DNA of 64,000 bases. Origin: Isoetes taiwanensis. Its lineage: Eukaryota; Streptophyta; Lycopodiopsida; Isoetales; Isoetaceae. Positions within the stretch are counted from its first letter, which is position 1. Every line of letters starts with the position of its first letter. The stretch is taken from positions 7,980,545 to 8,044,544 of the forward strand of contig JAJEKV010000061.1 of the NCBI GenBank assembly GCA_021234155.1, read 5' to 3'. Under the pieces are notes generated by a model, which made no database searches, was not told the origin of the DNA, and saw nothing but the letters and a program-made list of their open reading frames with translations. The position numbers and the translations under genes were made by a program. This document shows positions 11,801 through 23,765 of this stretch, in pieces.

Positions 11801-13719
11801 TGCGTTTCTAGCCTTAGTCATCCATGCCACTTTAGGAAGTCATCCACGTGTTGCCCCCAAATTATTTGCTGGGGAAAAAATATTACAATCAAACAAAAAT
11901 TGGGACTGCCTTATATATGTTGAGAAAATAGGATTGTACTTTGTAAGGAACGGGGTAAGCTAATTGCAAACTACATCTTAGAATATAAGGAAGTGGTATC
12001 CATGTAAGGAAGTTTTGAAATGAAATCCTAAGGTAGGATGAAAGGGGTTTTTCAAAATTTGTACTCCTTCATGGTGCAATAGGGTAATTGAACCGTGGCA
12101 TGGGGCTTGTTCAGAATCGAGTTTATCAGAGATTGTGCAAAGATAAAAAAAAAATATGTTTCAAACAAAATAGGCCTAGCAGTAAATGCCTCCTTACAGA
12201 TTTGTATTTGCACCAAACACCAAGAACCAGAGGCAACAGAATCATTGGGGCCCATCTTTGGCAGATGAAAATGAAATATTTGACATTACTGTCAAATAAT
12301 TTCGGCCACGAGATATGTGCCTACCTTTTCCTTCCGCCAACTTCTCTTCGAAATCCCGCCTGCTGCCATCTGTTCTTTGAAGAATCTTAGGACCTCTTCT
12401 ATAACTATGAAATTTCCTTTCCTTCTGCCTGTGAAGAACACTTGAATTTTGCCTTTCTTTTTGTCATATATCGACGCTTGATGATACATGAAATGACTAG
12501 AGGCTACTGGACACTTGATCATAGATGAAATGATCAAGTAGGCCACTAGGCACAGTTGAGCATGGTTGAAATGACTAAGAAAATTACAAGCCAAACTTTA
12601 AGTTTGGTTTCTTATCTCATCACAAAGACCTGGACTTGAAGTTGCTTTGATTCCTTAATCTGGACCGTACGTAGCGATCCTCGTTTGTGGGGTATGCATG
12701 TACAAGTTTTTGTATACTGTATATTAAAGTTTGCTAAATACTATAAGGTTTGAGCGAATGTACTTAATGGTGTTAATTTTGTACATATATTGTACGTTTT
12801 TAGGGGCTCTCGCTGCCCTACGTGACCCCCCGTGTGAATATGCACCCAAACCAAAGGGGGTTTTAGGGGGATTTAAATTTAAAACCATTGAATGTAATAT
12901 TTTATGTTAATTAATATTCATGGTAGTTATTTGTTAGGAAAAAAAAATTTGGGCCCTTCGGGCCCTAACAAAACGTAGAGAATCTTTAGCATATTGATAT
13001 TGGATGTTTTAAGAAATGATAGCCAAGTGGAATCTAGGCCTCAGCATGTGGTTGTGCATGTGGCCATGTGGCATATACGCATTAGTATTAGAGCCTGCCA
13101 ATTGAGTTGTCAAATAATTTATGTCAGTGCACGGCCCTAAATATTAATTACCAAAAACCAAACATAGGTAAGTAACGTAGGAAACATATGTGATGATGTT
13201 GTACACATCTTTAAAGCGTTTTATTCATACATACCTAATAAAGCAAACCCGGGGAATTGAGCACGGGTTAATCCAGAAAAGAGCAATGCACATTGAGCCT
13301 CGAGAAAAAGTATTGTATATAAGCGGGACGTTTGAATTATAATGATATTATAAAAGAAATTTACAATGGGATTTGAGCCCATTATGTCTATGCGTGTGTT
13401 CTACGTGGGCTTGAAGTTGTAGCAATTTCAATTCAAGTATTGTATGGCTCCTGCTAACCAATTGATTGAAAAAATAAGGCAAACCCTATGTGAGCTAGAG
13501 CTAAACAAAAAAATCAAAGCACACTCACATAGCTTTTGAATCCTTGCGGGGAAGGAGTTGATGTGTGGTCCACTGCATTCCTGTGAGCACCTGAATTTTG
13601 GCAGCTCTCCAAATGAGCTCTCCAAATCAGGCGTTGTGCTACGCCAGACAAGATCTTCTGTAAGGAAGATCTCTCGACCAAGAGTGTGCCTTTGTCATAT
13701 CGATAATAGGCGGAATCTT
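8817..13719. other. Long spacer, no gene recognised
   Basis: All frames longer than 60 codons in this stretch lack recognisable domains, and their composition matches the surrounding AT-rich DNA. A 21-base stretch AAGTTTATATCTATCTGCTT(a/c) occurs twice (about 11,503 and 11,557). Near 12,830-12,970 there is a G/C-run-rich patch (ccccc, ggggg). I see no LTR pair, TIR or tRNA. Confidence 0.4.
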
Positions 13720-14270
13720 GTTGTAGGTAATGGATATTTGAAATAAGAAAGAAAGGAAAGAAGTTTAACATTAATTGTCACACGTCTGGATAACTTACCT
13801 TCTAATAGCTTGAAATAGTGGTGAGTTTGGTGGCAGCATGATAATCTGTGAAGGCAAAACTCTCTTAGCCAAGAGCCCTTTCATAGCAAATATTGTGCTT
13901 TGTCATATAAGGTAATGGATATTTGAAATAAGAAAGAAAGGAAAGAAGTTCAACTAGTTCTGAGCTTTACGCATAATACCGGAAGATGGATTCATAAAAT
14001 AAATGGTAGCCCTAAACTAGTTACGAGCTTTACCTGCATAATACCGAAGATGGATTCATAAAATAAATCGTAGCCCTATAGGCGCTATCGTCACCAATCG
14101 CCTCCTAGCCCCAACTTCATCCACGGCGGAAGAATCGCCCGGAAAAACCCTTCATTTTACGCATAATACCAAAAGATGGATTCATACAAATAAATCGTAG
14201 CCCTATTTTGTTATCATCACGAATCGTCTCCCTAGCCCCGGATTCATCCACGGCGGAAGAAGAATCGCCT
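13720..14270. repeat. Nested direct repeats (about 45-125 bp units)
   Basis: A purine-rich segment around GGATATTTGAAATAAGAAAG occurs at about 13,730 and 13,917. A second unit containing GCATAATACC and GATGGATTCATA occurs at 13,971, 14,036 and 14,161. The last two copies extend through a shared CGCCTCCTAGCCCC / ATCCACGGCGGAAGAA segment, so a unit of about 125 bp is duplicated. No protein is encoded. Confidence 0.7.
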
Positions 14271-16780
14271 CATCACAAAGCACGGGGATTTGGCAAGAGG
14301 CCAAAAACGGCCCTAGTCGGTGTTGGTCGAACTCTCCCGAATGCCCTAATGCAAGCGAATCTGAGGACTTGGGATAAAGCTGGAAATGATTACGCTATCG
14401 CTTCTTAAGCCCTCGTCACGGTGAATCCGACCACATCATAAATCGATGCACAAATATCTGGCGGGCCGAATGCACCAATATCGATTCGAAACTCTTCTAT
14501 TATGCCTTAAAACCCTTTGGTATTTCCTCTAAAACCCTTCATCGGCCATTCAAGCTATCGCCCACATGGAAACTGCCATTTGAGTTTTTCGAAAACAGAA
14601 GTGTTGTCAGATTCCTTCATACCCTAACAAAACCCTAAAAATAATGGGAGGATATTTGCATGCTTGGCCTACATCTAACTTCCACACAAGAGAAGCCTCC
14701 ACCACAGGATTTGTCACTTTTCTAAAATCAATGGCTAACAAAACGGTGCGCTCTAGAAATACTATTTAGTACACCTGGATGAATACGGCCACTAAATCAT
14801 ATGAAAACCTTAGAGAAAACCGTACAAAAACACAAAAAAAAACCCCCTGTTATTTTGCTACATATTCATGCTCCCTGGTGGTTGCCACTAGCCCCAATTG
14901 CTTTATTACTCAAATGATTGCGGCATATGCAAGGAAATGTGTTATTTGGCACAGGGATAATACGTCTTGTTCATTCAACATCTTCCAAACAAACAAAAAC
15001 ATTTATAATCATACAATTCGAGATTTTGTAAATGGTAAACAATAAACACAAATGACAACTTTTAGCCGTATCATGTAAACATAGGCTAAACCCGCCCATT
15101 TGTGCCATGCTTCTCAATTCACTCCATCTTGTTCTTTCCATATTATGCATATGTCCGTTAAAAGGATAGAACATTATATTTGCATGTGAATCCATGAGAG
15201 TACGAATTGCAAGTCAAATAGAAGATAGAATAGAATTGAGTTGAATTGAATTGAATTAGAAGAAAGAATAGAATTGAGTTGAATGTAACATTACATATGC
15301 TGCCCATTTACTCCTGCTAATATGTCATTGCAAGCACCATAAAGACATATCCTTTATAAGAATCCAGATTCAAAGGGCATATATTTTTGTGTTAAATGTG
15401 CAAATATTTTTGTATTGAGAGAGTTGTTGGACATAATCAAATTGTTAAAAGACCTTTAGTGAAGCTGCCATCTTGGCCCAGTCATGAAATCTTAATTTTG
15501 CCCTCATCCCCAATATAAGCACCCATTTGTTGCAAGCCATCACGAATATCTTCTCTAATTCCATATGTTGACTCAAGCCTTCGGAACAACAACTGCAAAT
15601 TTACCTTCGGAAGAGCCAAGCAACCCTCATTGGTATAATCTTTGCTAGGGGCCAGGCTTTCATCCCACATGACCTCCTCATAGCTTCCTTCTACAAGTGC
15701 ACCTTCTCAAAAGAGAAACCATGACTTCAATCAAGAAATGGGTTATGTCCTGTGGATCATTATGTGAAATGAGCATTAACCGTTATATAGCAAACAAAGA
15801 TTTGTTAATCCATACAGTGAAATTACAAAGCTTGGAGAAAGTGAACCAATAATGTCAAGTACCTTGTTACAAACAAGATCCTTATGTCGTCTGGATTTAC
15901 ATCCTCTAGGTTTAAGTTCACTTTATGTTCCTATCAAAACTAGGTTGTTCAATGCCATGTCATGTAGTTGGAAGAACAACAAATATTCATTCATCAAAAA
16001 CAAGTTATGCATTTTTGAATTAAATATAGAACAATGGAAATTCGACTCCATAACAGGAAAACATTTGCTAGCTTACAAAATAGCATAGAAGCTTATTTAC
16101 CTTAAAAACCTGCTTAAAGTTGCACTCTTAACATGCCATCAACTTAAGAAAGTAATAAGCTTGTAAGGCATCAACCTGATTTAGATGTGCACCTCGTTGA
16201 TCTTTTTTTTTCAATGTCTTGATAAAAATCAAGAAATTCACCATTTGTTCAAATTATCTCCCTTATGATACATATACAAGGAACTCGTCCTATATTTAAC
16301 TATAGCAGCAAGCGCCCTTACAAATCTGCCAAAAGATTGAGTATAGATTAGCTAAAGTATAAAATAAGCATAGGAAGGAATAACAATAGAACTGTGCTTG
16401 GCCATTGTACCTTTGTGCTGGGAGCTAGCTAAGTAGGTCTATTAAGAACTTGATAAAGCACTCAGAGTAGAATCTGCATAGAGCAAAGTGCTGTCAAGTA
16501 TTTGACAATTAATAGAAAAATGGTATAATTAAGTAGCCATATACTCAATTTCTATTTTGGCAGTAATGGCATACTTTCACCTATTTTTATCTGAGTTATA
16601 TATCTAATTGTTGAAAAAAAAACTTAAATGGGTAAAAGCACGTTAGGGTGTCATACATTAGGGGGCAATTCATGTAAACTTTTGAACGGGTTGCTGAATT
16701 TTAAATGTACTTATTTCATGTATAAATTTTGTCTTATATATTTAAAAAGGGGCAAAATTCCCGTTTGTTTGTAATTATGA
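14271..16780. other. Spacer, no gene recognised
   Basis: There is an ATTGA-rich simple-sequence patch near 15,230-15,285 (GAATTGAGTTGAATTGAATT). Other frames are short and unrecognised. Confidence 0.4.
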
Positions 16781-16792
16781 CGAGTAGAGGCC

Positions 16793-16890
16793 GGTGGTTG
16801 ATGCAAAACTCCTGGAGGAAATTCCTCCCTCCAATTTCCTCCAGGAAAATTCCCTCCAGAAAAATTTCCTTCCAAGAAAATTCCCAGATC
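16793..16890. repeat. Pyrimidine-rich CCTCCAGGAAATT-type short repeat
   Basis: Five or so degenerate copies of a 13-17 bp motif like CCTCCAGGAAAATT follow one another, immediately upstream of the 45-bp repeat. No function can be assigned. Confidence 0.55.
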
Positions 16891-16941
16891 GAACCAAGAA
16901 AGTAGAATACAATTTGAATTTTTTTCAAGGATCAGGAAAAC

Positions 16942-17075
16942 ATGCAATCTGGTGATTTTGAAACTGAATGTGGCGATCAGGAAAACATCCAATCTGGTGA
17001 TTTGGAAACTGAATGTGGCGATCAGGAAAACATGCAATCTGGTGATTTTGAAACTGAATGTGGCAAACATCAGAT
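16942..17075 (+). repeat. 45-bp in-frame tandem repeat, three copies
   Basis: The unit starts ATGCAATCTGGTGATTTTGA and recurs at 16,942, 16,987 and 17,032. Because 45 is divisible by three, the plus frame encodes a 15-residue acidic repeat, MQSGDFETECGDQEN, three times. The minus strand also stays open, which explains a long but probably meaningless antisense frame. The repeat lies just upstream of the SDGC/HGKG-family N-terminal piece; whether it was once translated with it is unknown. Confidence 0.75.
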
Positions 17076-17155
17076 GGCATCTGGTGAATTCAAAATTGTG
17101 AAGAGTAAACAACAGGTGGCATGCAAGTGGGAGAGATGAGAAAGGGAAAAAAAAG

Positions 17156-17510
17156 ATGGCAGAGCATGATAGCGAAATTGAAAAGGGTAGTACATCCTCA
17201 AGGTATGTTACCAAAAAAATAAGGACCAGTGTGCAAAATGCTGTTACTGTTATGAGAAAAGAAGCTGAATCTCTTGCTCCTAATCAAAGGTACTTATTTG
17301 CTTCTAGATTCTTGCAAGATCACAGGCTATTGGAGCTTTTTGAACCTGTGATTAGGTTGCCTTCACAAGCAGTGGTCAAGCATGCAATTTTAGAAAACCT
17401 TAAAGATGGATTGGAAGAGGTAAAATGCTCTAATAGTGGTGATAAATTGGCTGCCAAGCACTCAGTTTTATCAATGGTTGTGGGGAAAAATGGTGATTTA
17501 GTAGTAAAGT
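17156..17510 (+). pseudogene. SDGC/HGKG-family N-terminal fragment, copy 2
   Basis: An open frame from ATG 17,156 encodes about 118 residues with protein-like composition. A charged N-terminus is followed by a helix-rich stretch: LLELFEPVIRLPSQ, HAILENLKDGLEEVK and LAAKHSVLSMVV. The layout parallels the start of the copy at 49.5 kb, where VLQRLFKRNKHLP is followed by VLQARKSTLQMAKIF. I infer it is the N-terminal domain of the same family. After about 17,510 the frame runs into antisense LINE sequence, so the gene is cut off. The alternative is an independent small gene; no downstream domain is present to decide. Confidence 0.4.
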
Positions 17511-17640
17511 CAATGCCCAAATACTTATACCCATGCACTGCTTCCACATGTTGCCCTTGATATTCGAACATTGATATATCATTTCTGAGGGAGGAGGAGA
17601 TGATCAAAATCTTTGTCTTTTGTAAATTAACCTGCATACT
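17500..17640 (-). mobile_element. LINE reverse transcriptase scrap
   Basis: On the minus strand, residues NLQKTKILI followed by EYQGQHVEAVHGYKYLGIDF match the conserved block after the RT active site of plant non-LTR retrotransposons (the K-T-K and Y-K-Y-L-G-I motifs). Only about 45 codons remain. The piece abuts the plus-strand N-terminal fragment tail to tail at about 17,506. Confidence 0.65.
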
Positions 17641-20265
17641 AGTAATTTAACAAAATAGAGCAAGGGCATCAAGGTGGGGGTATTCCGAACGCTAAGTGCT
17701 CAACAATCTATTTTGCTCCCTATTTTGTGTTTTTTTTTCAAGTTTTCAATTTTTTTAAAGGAATCTTTCAAACGCACTTCTTAAAAAAGTGCGTTTCATT
17801 TTAAACCTTGTTTCAACATGAACATTATTATTAGCCCAATTGCAAGAACTGAATGAACTAGAATTGCAAATCAAATATATTAAATTTAAAGGCCATGATA
17901 TCAGATATTGGATTACCTCGAACAAACGAAAGCGAACTTCCTTGACGAGGATCTCTTTCAGCTACTTGCTCTTTCTTGGTCTGCCACTACTTGGTCCTTC
18001 ATAATTGGTTTGCATTCTTCGTTTAGCCTCCATTGATGCATGGACATGCCTATTTGATTTGATATGGTCACTCAAATTCTGATTTGATGTGTAAATAGAC
18101 TATCCAGAACGAGTAGAATGAATGAGGTTTTCTCTAAACTAATCTCTAGTATATGGTTTGAGAATAAAGTACATAAGGCATATCAAGCAACATCATATGC
18201 TTTAAAACTTGTACGCGACTTTATATGGTTTAAAGGATATACCTTCTTGTCACAATGAGCCGGTACTTTGGTTAAGCTGCAGATGCAGACTAAGAAACGA
18301 GTGACAAAAGGATCTTAACAGTTAGTGCCTAATAATAAATCCTGCATTGTGCAAATATTTGTATATTTCCAAATGAGCTGCTACTTCACCAGTTAATGTA
18401 TTAAACACCCTAAACCAGAGCAGACAGACAGATGCAATATTCTGAAGTGAAGTAGGAATGCTTTCAAAGAAATTATCGGAATACAAGCTTACAACCTAGA
18501 GGCTTTCAAGATCTTCCATGTATTTAGACTAGAAAAGAAAATGGTATAAAATTAATTCTCTTACCAACACTTTGGGCCTCTAGATTTTTGGCTTCCAATA
18601 TAAAAGTGCTTCTGATATTCTGGAACAAGTAAGAGATCTGAGTTAGAATGGACCAGTTGATATATGGAGCATTTTGTGAAGGCCTTACCTTATGACAAGA
18701 GGAATTTGTGAATCCGAAACTAAGATTTGGATGCTCTTCTTCTGGTCATAGAGAAGGAAACTGCCACACCAAGGAAATGGTATTGACTCCATAATGTCAA
18801 AGATCTTGCCCTCTACTCTACTGTGCATTTATATAAGAGAGTGACGAATCTTGGTCCAGACGTCTTTTATTATGGATTTGAAAATGGAAACTTTAGGCTC
18901 TTGGAGCATCTAATTCGGAGCCTCCTAGTTATGATGTCTTTAGAACAATAATGCATCCAAGTTTTCAAATACCAAATAGCTTTGTATTTTGTTGTCCAAG
19001 ACACATTCAAGCTTTGAAATATCAAATAGCTTTCTACTTTGTTGTTGGGCTTTGAAATATCCAGAAATAACCTTGTATTTTGTTAAGACCGAGGCTGCCC
19101 AACAGCAGGATTATGCAAGCATTAGAACCTAAAACGAATTTAGCATTTCTTAAGATTAATCTAAAGTCTTTTTGCCAGCTTCGGGATGAAAAATCGAAAA
19201 CTGCAAGTGCCAGGCTTCAGAACATCGTTATCCGCAATGCCGGAATAAAAAAAATATTAATATATATACAGTAAAGATCCATATCTAAACGGGAGACCTC
19301 AAATGTAAACTTATGGGCTTGTTACTCTCAACCTTGATTACCCTTCCCACACATCTACAACCTGCCCAGATGTAAAACATATCTCCCACCCTTACACGTA
19401 TCTCCCACCCTTACATATGCGTACAGAATGCCTTCATAAAAAACCCCAGATTTTGCTGCATTTCATGAAACTTAAATAACCTGACAGAAATGTAATCATC
19501 CATCATTTTGAAAGAGCTTTCCATTTCTGCTCTGCTTTTCTTCTCCTTAAGTTGTGTAAGCTCATGCACATCTTCATTTAGGCCTCTACAATATCCACAA
19601 ATTAGTCAAAGTCTATCCAGAATAGAACAGGACAGAGCACAACATTTCCTACTTCTCTTTTAACTACCAAGCTTGTATGAGCTCTAACTTTATCTTCCTT
19701 CAGCATAATGCTTTTTTAGCTCTATGTGATTCCTTTTCTGCCTGCAGTGGTAGATTTTTTAAAGTAAGAAAATGCAGATGGAATGGTTGGCGTAATGCAA
19801 ACCTGAAGAAGGTCAAGCCATTGCTGTCGACTATCTTCCAGATCTTGAAGCCGAGCTTGAAAGCAGAGGGAAACATCATATCTATTTTTCCATGAAATCG
19901 ACACTATGGAATCCTAGCCCTAAATATAGAACTTACCTGGAGCCTGCGTAGTTGCTTCACTTGGAGGCGCAACACATCTGTGGGACTCGTAAGCACAGGG
20001 CCCAGCATCAGATTGGAGTTTCGGTCTGCCTTGCCAGTTACCCGGTTGAAACATCCACAATCCAGAAGGCAAGAAACCGCCAGTTTACAGGCAATAATGG
20101 GTTTGGAGCAGTCACCAACATATCCTAGGTATATTCCAGCATATACCTAGGATATGCCACAAACTCACCCCTAGGGGCAACCCAAAAATTCCTAAAGCGA
20201 AATTACTAGAACGAACTGAAATTACTCCTCCAGATAGCAAGGGTTTGGTTTAGGGTTTGTTGGCG
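17641..20265. other. Spacer, no gene recognised
   Basis: The stretch is AT-rich with short unrecognised frames. A duplicated phrase around CCAAATAGCTTTGTATTTTG / TCAAATAGCTTTCTACTTTG near 18,970-19,040 suggests a small local duplication. A short palindrome-like segment with CCTAGGTATATTCCAGCATA lies near 20,125. Confidence 0.4.
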
Positions 20266-21012
20266 ATGGACGACGAGCGCATATCGCTGTGTACCATCGT
20301 GGCTATGGATCACAGCAACGGCCTCTGGTATTCTTCTTCCGTAAAAAGCTTCTACATTTATTATGCCAGGCAGCTCAATGTATGGATGTGTTATGCAGCT
20401 ACACTGTGTGCTCCAATTGTGAGCGGGTGCTTTCAGACAATGAACGCTGCATTTGTAGGAGCCATAATGCCGTCAAGCGCCTCTACCGCTTGCTTGTAAG
20501 TTGTTTGTTTTTTTCTTTTCCAAGCTTGTTTGTCTACCGTTTTGTTTTCCGTCCATTTTTTTGTCTCAGATTTCAATTGCAACTGAAGACAGAGTCCGAG
20601 TAGTTGTAGCTTTTGATCGGGCTGCACATATTCTTATGGGCTGCTCTGCAGATGAGTTTTATAAATTTGCCTCTCAACACCCCTTTGCAGGTACTTTTTG
20701 TGTTCAAAGTCTAAATAGTCTGTAACTTTGTTTCGACAAGTCCACGATGTTACCATTTTTGTTTTATGCTTTTGTACATAGCAAAGGATATAAACTATGG
20801 GGATTTCTATTCTGCTGTAGAACTTATTTGAGATGTTTGTGAAGCTCAAATGGCGGGTAACGTTTTGGAAGGAATGATGTTCAGTATTACATTGAGGCAG
20901 CCAAAAGGTGGATATGCCCAGCATAAACGGATTGTTTCTATTGTGCCCTGCTTCTCTGATTTCTTACCTGTAATAAAAATCTTGAAAGGGATGAATGCCT
21001 CTAAGATGGTGG
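20266..21012 (+). pseudogene. Three-exon zinc OB-fold protein (RPA-C/DDIAS-like), inactivated
   Basis: A spliced model joins in phase. Exon 1 is 20,266-20,495, from ATG, with LCTIVAMDHSNGLWYSS near the start. The intron 20,496-20,569 has GT-AG ends. Exon 2 is 20,570-20,690, encoding ISIATEDRVRVVVAFD and AAHILMGCSADEFYKF. The intron 20,691-20,781 is also GT-AG. Exon 3 runs from 20,782 to about 21,010 (VLEGMMFSITLRQPKGGYAQ). The order 'hydrophobic start, C-x2-C zinc finger (CSNCERVLSDNERCIC), Y-R-L, beta-rich segment, G-x-SADE' is that of the RPA70 C-terminal/DDIAS-type single-strand-DNA-binding OB fold. Two lesions are visible. A frame change within exon 1 separates the start from the zinc finger and has lost one cysteine pair. 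An in-frame TGA lies at 20,829-20,831, which a CpG transition from CGA would explain. Family assignment is by motif order only. Confidence 0.55.
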
Positions 21013-21029
21013 GTTCCAAAATGTCGATT

Positions 21030-21539
21030 TAGCAGGAAAGCAAATTTGTGTATACTTTATTTAGCCATTTATACAGTCCATGCTGCTTGCTATGACTAAC
21101 TTGAGAGACAAATTTGTCCATTCACTTCCCAAACACCCTTTAAAGCACCAATCTTTTGAATTCCAGCAAGAGTCCATTGACTCTTGAATTTAGATACTAT
21201 GGCCATTTGTGTTTCCAAGGATTTAAAATTTTGTTGTCATATATCAGACCATACCTCTCTTGATCTTCCACATGCCTTTTCAAATAAAATAAAATCAGTT
21301 TGTAATTTTCGTCCAATCTTTCTAGTGCCAAATACCATCCGAAACATTAGAGGCAACCTTGTAAAATGTGTAAATTTAACCAAAGGTCTTGCTATAACAC
21401 TCTCTCACTAGAACACTAATGCTTCCAAGGACATAAAAAAGGCTTACTAGATGCTGATTTTATTATCATTGTCGGGTGTATTATTGTTTAGGGTGCCTCT
21501 AGATTTTTCAAGGCTATTGGATCCTGGTATATCTTGTAG
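21030..21539. other. Spacer
   Basis: Possible remains of further exons of the OB-fold pseudogene could lie here, but no frame continues its motifs. Nothing else was recognised. Confidence 0.4.
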
Positions 21540-21990
21540 GATATACCCTCTAGAGGGGTCAAACAGTCTTTTTTGCTTTTATCCAAAATCTCTTGGAGTT
21601 TATCTCTTCAAATATCTTTGCATGTGAAGCTTTGAGCCAAGCCACCTTCTTCCTCCTTATTAGGTTTCTGTATTATGTTCTAGCTTCCTTCTTATCATGT
21701 GCTTTCTTAAACTGATGACATTCCTCATCATTCCATTTGTTACAAGGTACATTTGCAGCCACTTCCATGATTACATCAACAAGATGTTTGCTATAGTTTG
21801 CAAGGTCTTGTACCCAATGGGCACTAACAAGAGTGTTGATAAGTGTGCTTTCATAGTTCTTTGCGAATGCATAGCTTGCATTTATACGTGGCATCCTCCT
21901 AAAATCATTTCTATGTTGTTTAGTCTGCACCTGAAATTGTACATGCATACAAATGAGCGTGATCATAGTCTGGTGACCTATCAACAACTT
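21540..21990 (-). mobile_element. LINE ORF2 fragment (endonuclease-RT linker)
   Basis: On the minus strand a 104-codon frame (21,987-21,673) contains INASYAFAKNYESTLINTL and KWNDEECHQFKKAHDKKEA. It continues past a stop as VAWLKASHAKIFEEI to about 21,540. The tryptophan/acidic 'W-(N/W)-D-E-E-C' block followed by a Lys/Arg-rich helix is the linker between the APE-type endonuclease and the reverse transcriptase of plant L1 LINEs. No endonuclease catalytic domain or RT palm is attached. Confidence 0.5.
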
Positions 21991-22942
21991 TAAACTGTTT
22001 TATGAGATGCATAACATAGATTTCTCATGCAAAAGGTCTGTTGAACTTTCATCATTTGTTTAGAAACAAGTAAAATTATTTGATGCATTATAAATAGACA
22101 TGCCATTATAGATAATCATACCAAATGTGCTGCAAAGCTGTAACAGATGTCTGCCCATTGAATTGGCTTCTCTATCAGTAGAAAGTCTCCTCCCCAAAGC
22201 GCCCATATTGATATGGAGCGGCTCGGGGGAGTGGTTCAGGCCAACAAGCCAACAAGGATCCAGTGGCGAGGGGGCAAGGACATAAGAACCTATAAGGGGA
22301 GATGAAATAGTATTTGCCTAAAAGAATATAAGGTTATCAACATGGCTGATAACGGAGGTCGAGAATACAATCACGAATTGTTGCCCAAATCCTCCGGAAT
22401 TGATCCGAAACTGCTTCAAACATATCAAATCTCATAAAAAGACTACCTAGTTAACCATTTCCGATTCCTATCTGCTTGATTCATCTTGTCTTTTATTAGC
22501 CAGCTATTTCCAGAAGCAAAAAGGGTCGATTCAAGAACATACCTTTTTCATCTGTATAAATATGTGACAAAACGAACTCAGGCATCCGATCCAGCCTTGC
22601 TCAAACCTCAGTTCCTGTTTAAAGTGTTCGACCCAGCTCTGCTCAGAATCCTTGTCCATGTTTAAGCTCCCAGAAACCCTTGCCATAGCCGCTGGCAGTG
22701 CGAATTCCCAGACATATTTATTGTAACAGAGGTTATTGGATCCTTGTTGAAGACAAGATAACGATTTCTTGTGCTTGAGCGCGGTTGGGCGGTTATAAAA
22801 AATGCTCCTATCAGCAGTCCAGGGTTCACACCGGTTGTTATCTCTGAATAATTTTATCTTGTTTTCTTTTGTTCACTCGTTGTCCCAGTGTTGATTGTAA
22901 TATAAGATTTCGCATCATTGCAATTTCTTCAATCGTATCAAG
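21991..22942 (+). mobile_element. Probable 5' LTR region of a Ty3/gypsy element
   Basis: The stretch immediately precedes a tRNA-Met-type primer-binding site and a gypsy-type gag, so its right part should be the 5' LTR, ending near TCA at 22,940. A TATA-like GGTTATAAAAAATG lies at about 22,791. The left LTR boundary could not be fixed, and no second copy of this LTR is present in the window, so its length is unknown. Confidence 0.4.
22789..22802 (+). promoter_or_regulatory. TATA-like box in probable gypsy LTR
   Basis: GGTTATAAAAAATG lies about 150 bp upstream of the primer-binding site, a usual distance for an LTR promoter. It is sequence-based only. Confidence 0.35.
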
Positions 22943-22954
22943 TGATATCAGAGC
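22943..22954 (+). other. Primer-binding site (tRNA-iMet type), gypsy element
   Basis: TGATATCAGAGC differs at one base from TGGTATCAGAGC, the plant primer-binding site complementary to the 3' end of initiator-Met tRNA. It sits 26 bp upstream of the gag start codon at 22,981. Confidence 0.6.
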
Positions 22955-22980
22955 GTAGATTTCATTCTATACCCTGTGCA

Positions 22981-23765
22981 ATGGCCATCCGCTTTAATAT
23001 CCCTGATCATCAGTACCAGCAGACATTAAAAACTACGGATTTTATAGACAAGCAAATTGCTAATCAAATTGCTCTACCACCGCCTACATCTGAGCAAGAT
23101 TGTCAAACAAAATTGGAGCAAATAGCTTTACTTTATGTATTCTTATCTAGCAGCGCCCAGCCTCCACTTCCAAATCAGCCTCCACTTGTTAACCCGTTGC
23201 CGCCTATAAATTCCCCTCCAAATTCTCCTAATACAGGTAATGCTCCAGCCAGTATTAAATGGTTGCAGAAAGTGGAGGGCATGCCGACTTTCTCAGGGGA
23301 AAAGAGGAGTCCCCCTACAGTTATGGGATTCTTAGCTACATGGGAAAGTTTTTTTGAAAGAGTTGGAGCCACCGAGTTGCAGAAACTTCAGGCAATGGAT
23401 AAATATCTTACCGATGTAGCTCAAATTTGGTGGCAGGGAAGAAAGAGAATGGCCCCGGTGATTAATACATAGCAGCAATTCAAAAGAGCCTTCGGAAGCC
23501 ATAATTTACCTACAAGTTACCATGTAGATCTGCGAAGAGAATGGGATATATTCACACAAGGGGAACGAGAATCTGTTTATCAGTACACAAGCAAATTCAA
23601 CCGCCTGTCGATTCAAATGGAAGGTCTCAGCGATAAGGAGGGAAATTTATGTATGGGTTAAGGGAGGAGCTATATGCAGAACTTAGGTACGTTGAACCTC
23701 AAACATTGGATGAAGCGGTACGGAAAGCCGAAGCTGCAGAAATAAAGTTTAATCCTTGTGATTCA
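22981..23765 (+). pseudogene. Ty3/gypsy gag, truncated and interrupted
   Basis: From ATG 22,981 (MAIRFNIPDHQYQQ) the frame has a proline-rich linker and then the retrotransposon gag (capsid) domain. Landmarks are MPTFSGEKRSP, ATWESFFERVG, the WWQGRK block, RREWDIFTQGERESVYQY, and in another frame FMYGLREELYAELRY with PQTLDEAVRKAEAAE. Gag normally continues to a CCHC zinc knuckle and pol, neither of which is present. Lesions are an in-frame TAG at 23,470-23,472 and a frame change near 23,645. At about 23,765 the sequence switches to antisense LINE DNA. The start was chosen because it follows the primer-binding site directly. Confidence 0.65.

Noticed and set aside
16711-17214. 167-codon minus-strand frame
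   Set aside because: It is open only because the 45-bp repeat and the pyrimidine-rich repeat lack stops on the antisense strand. No domain is seen.
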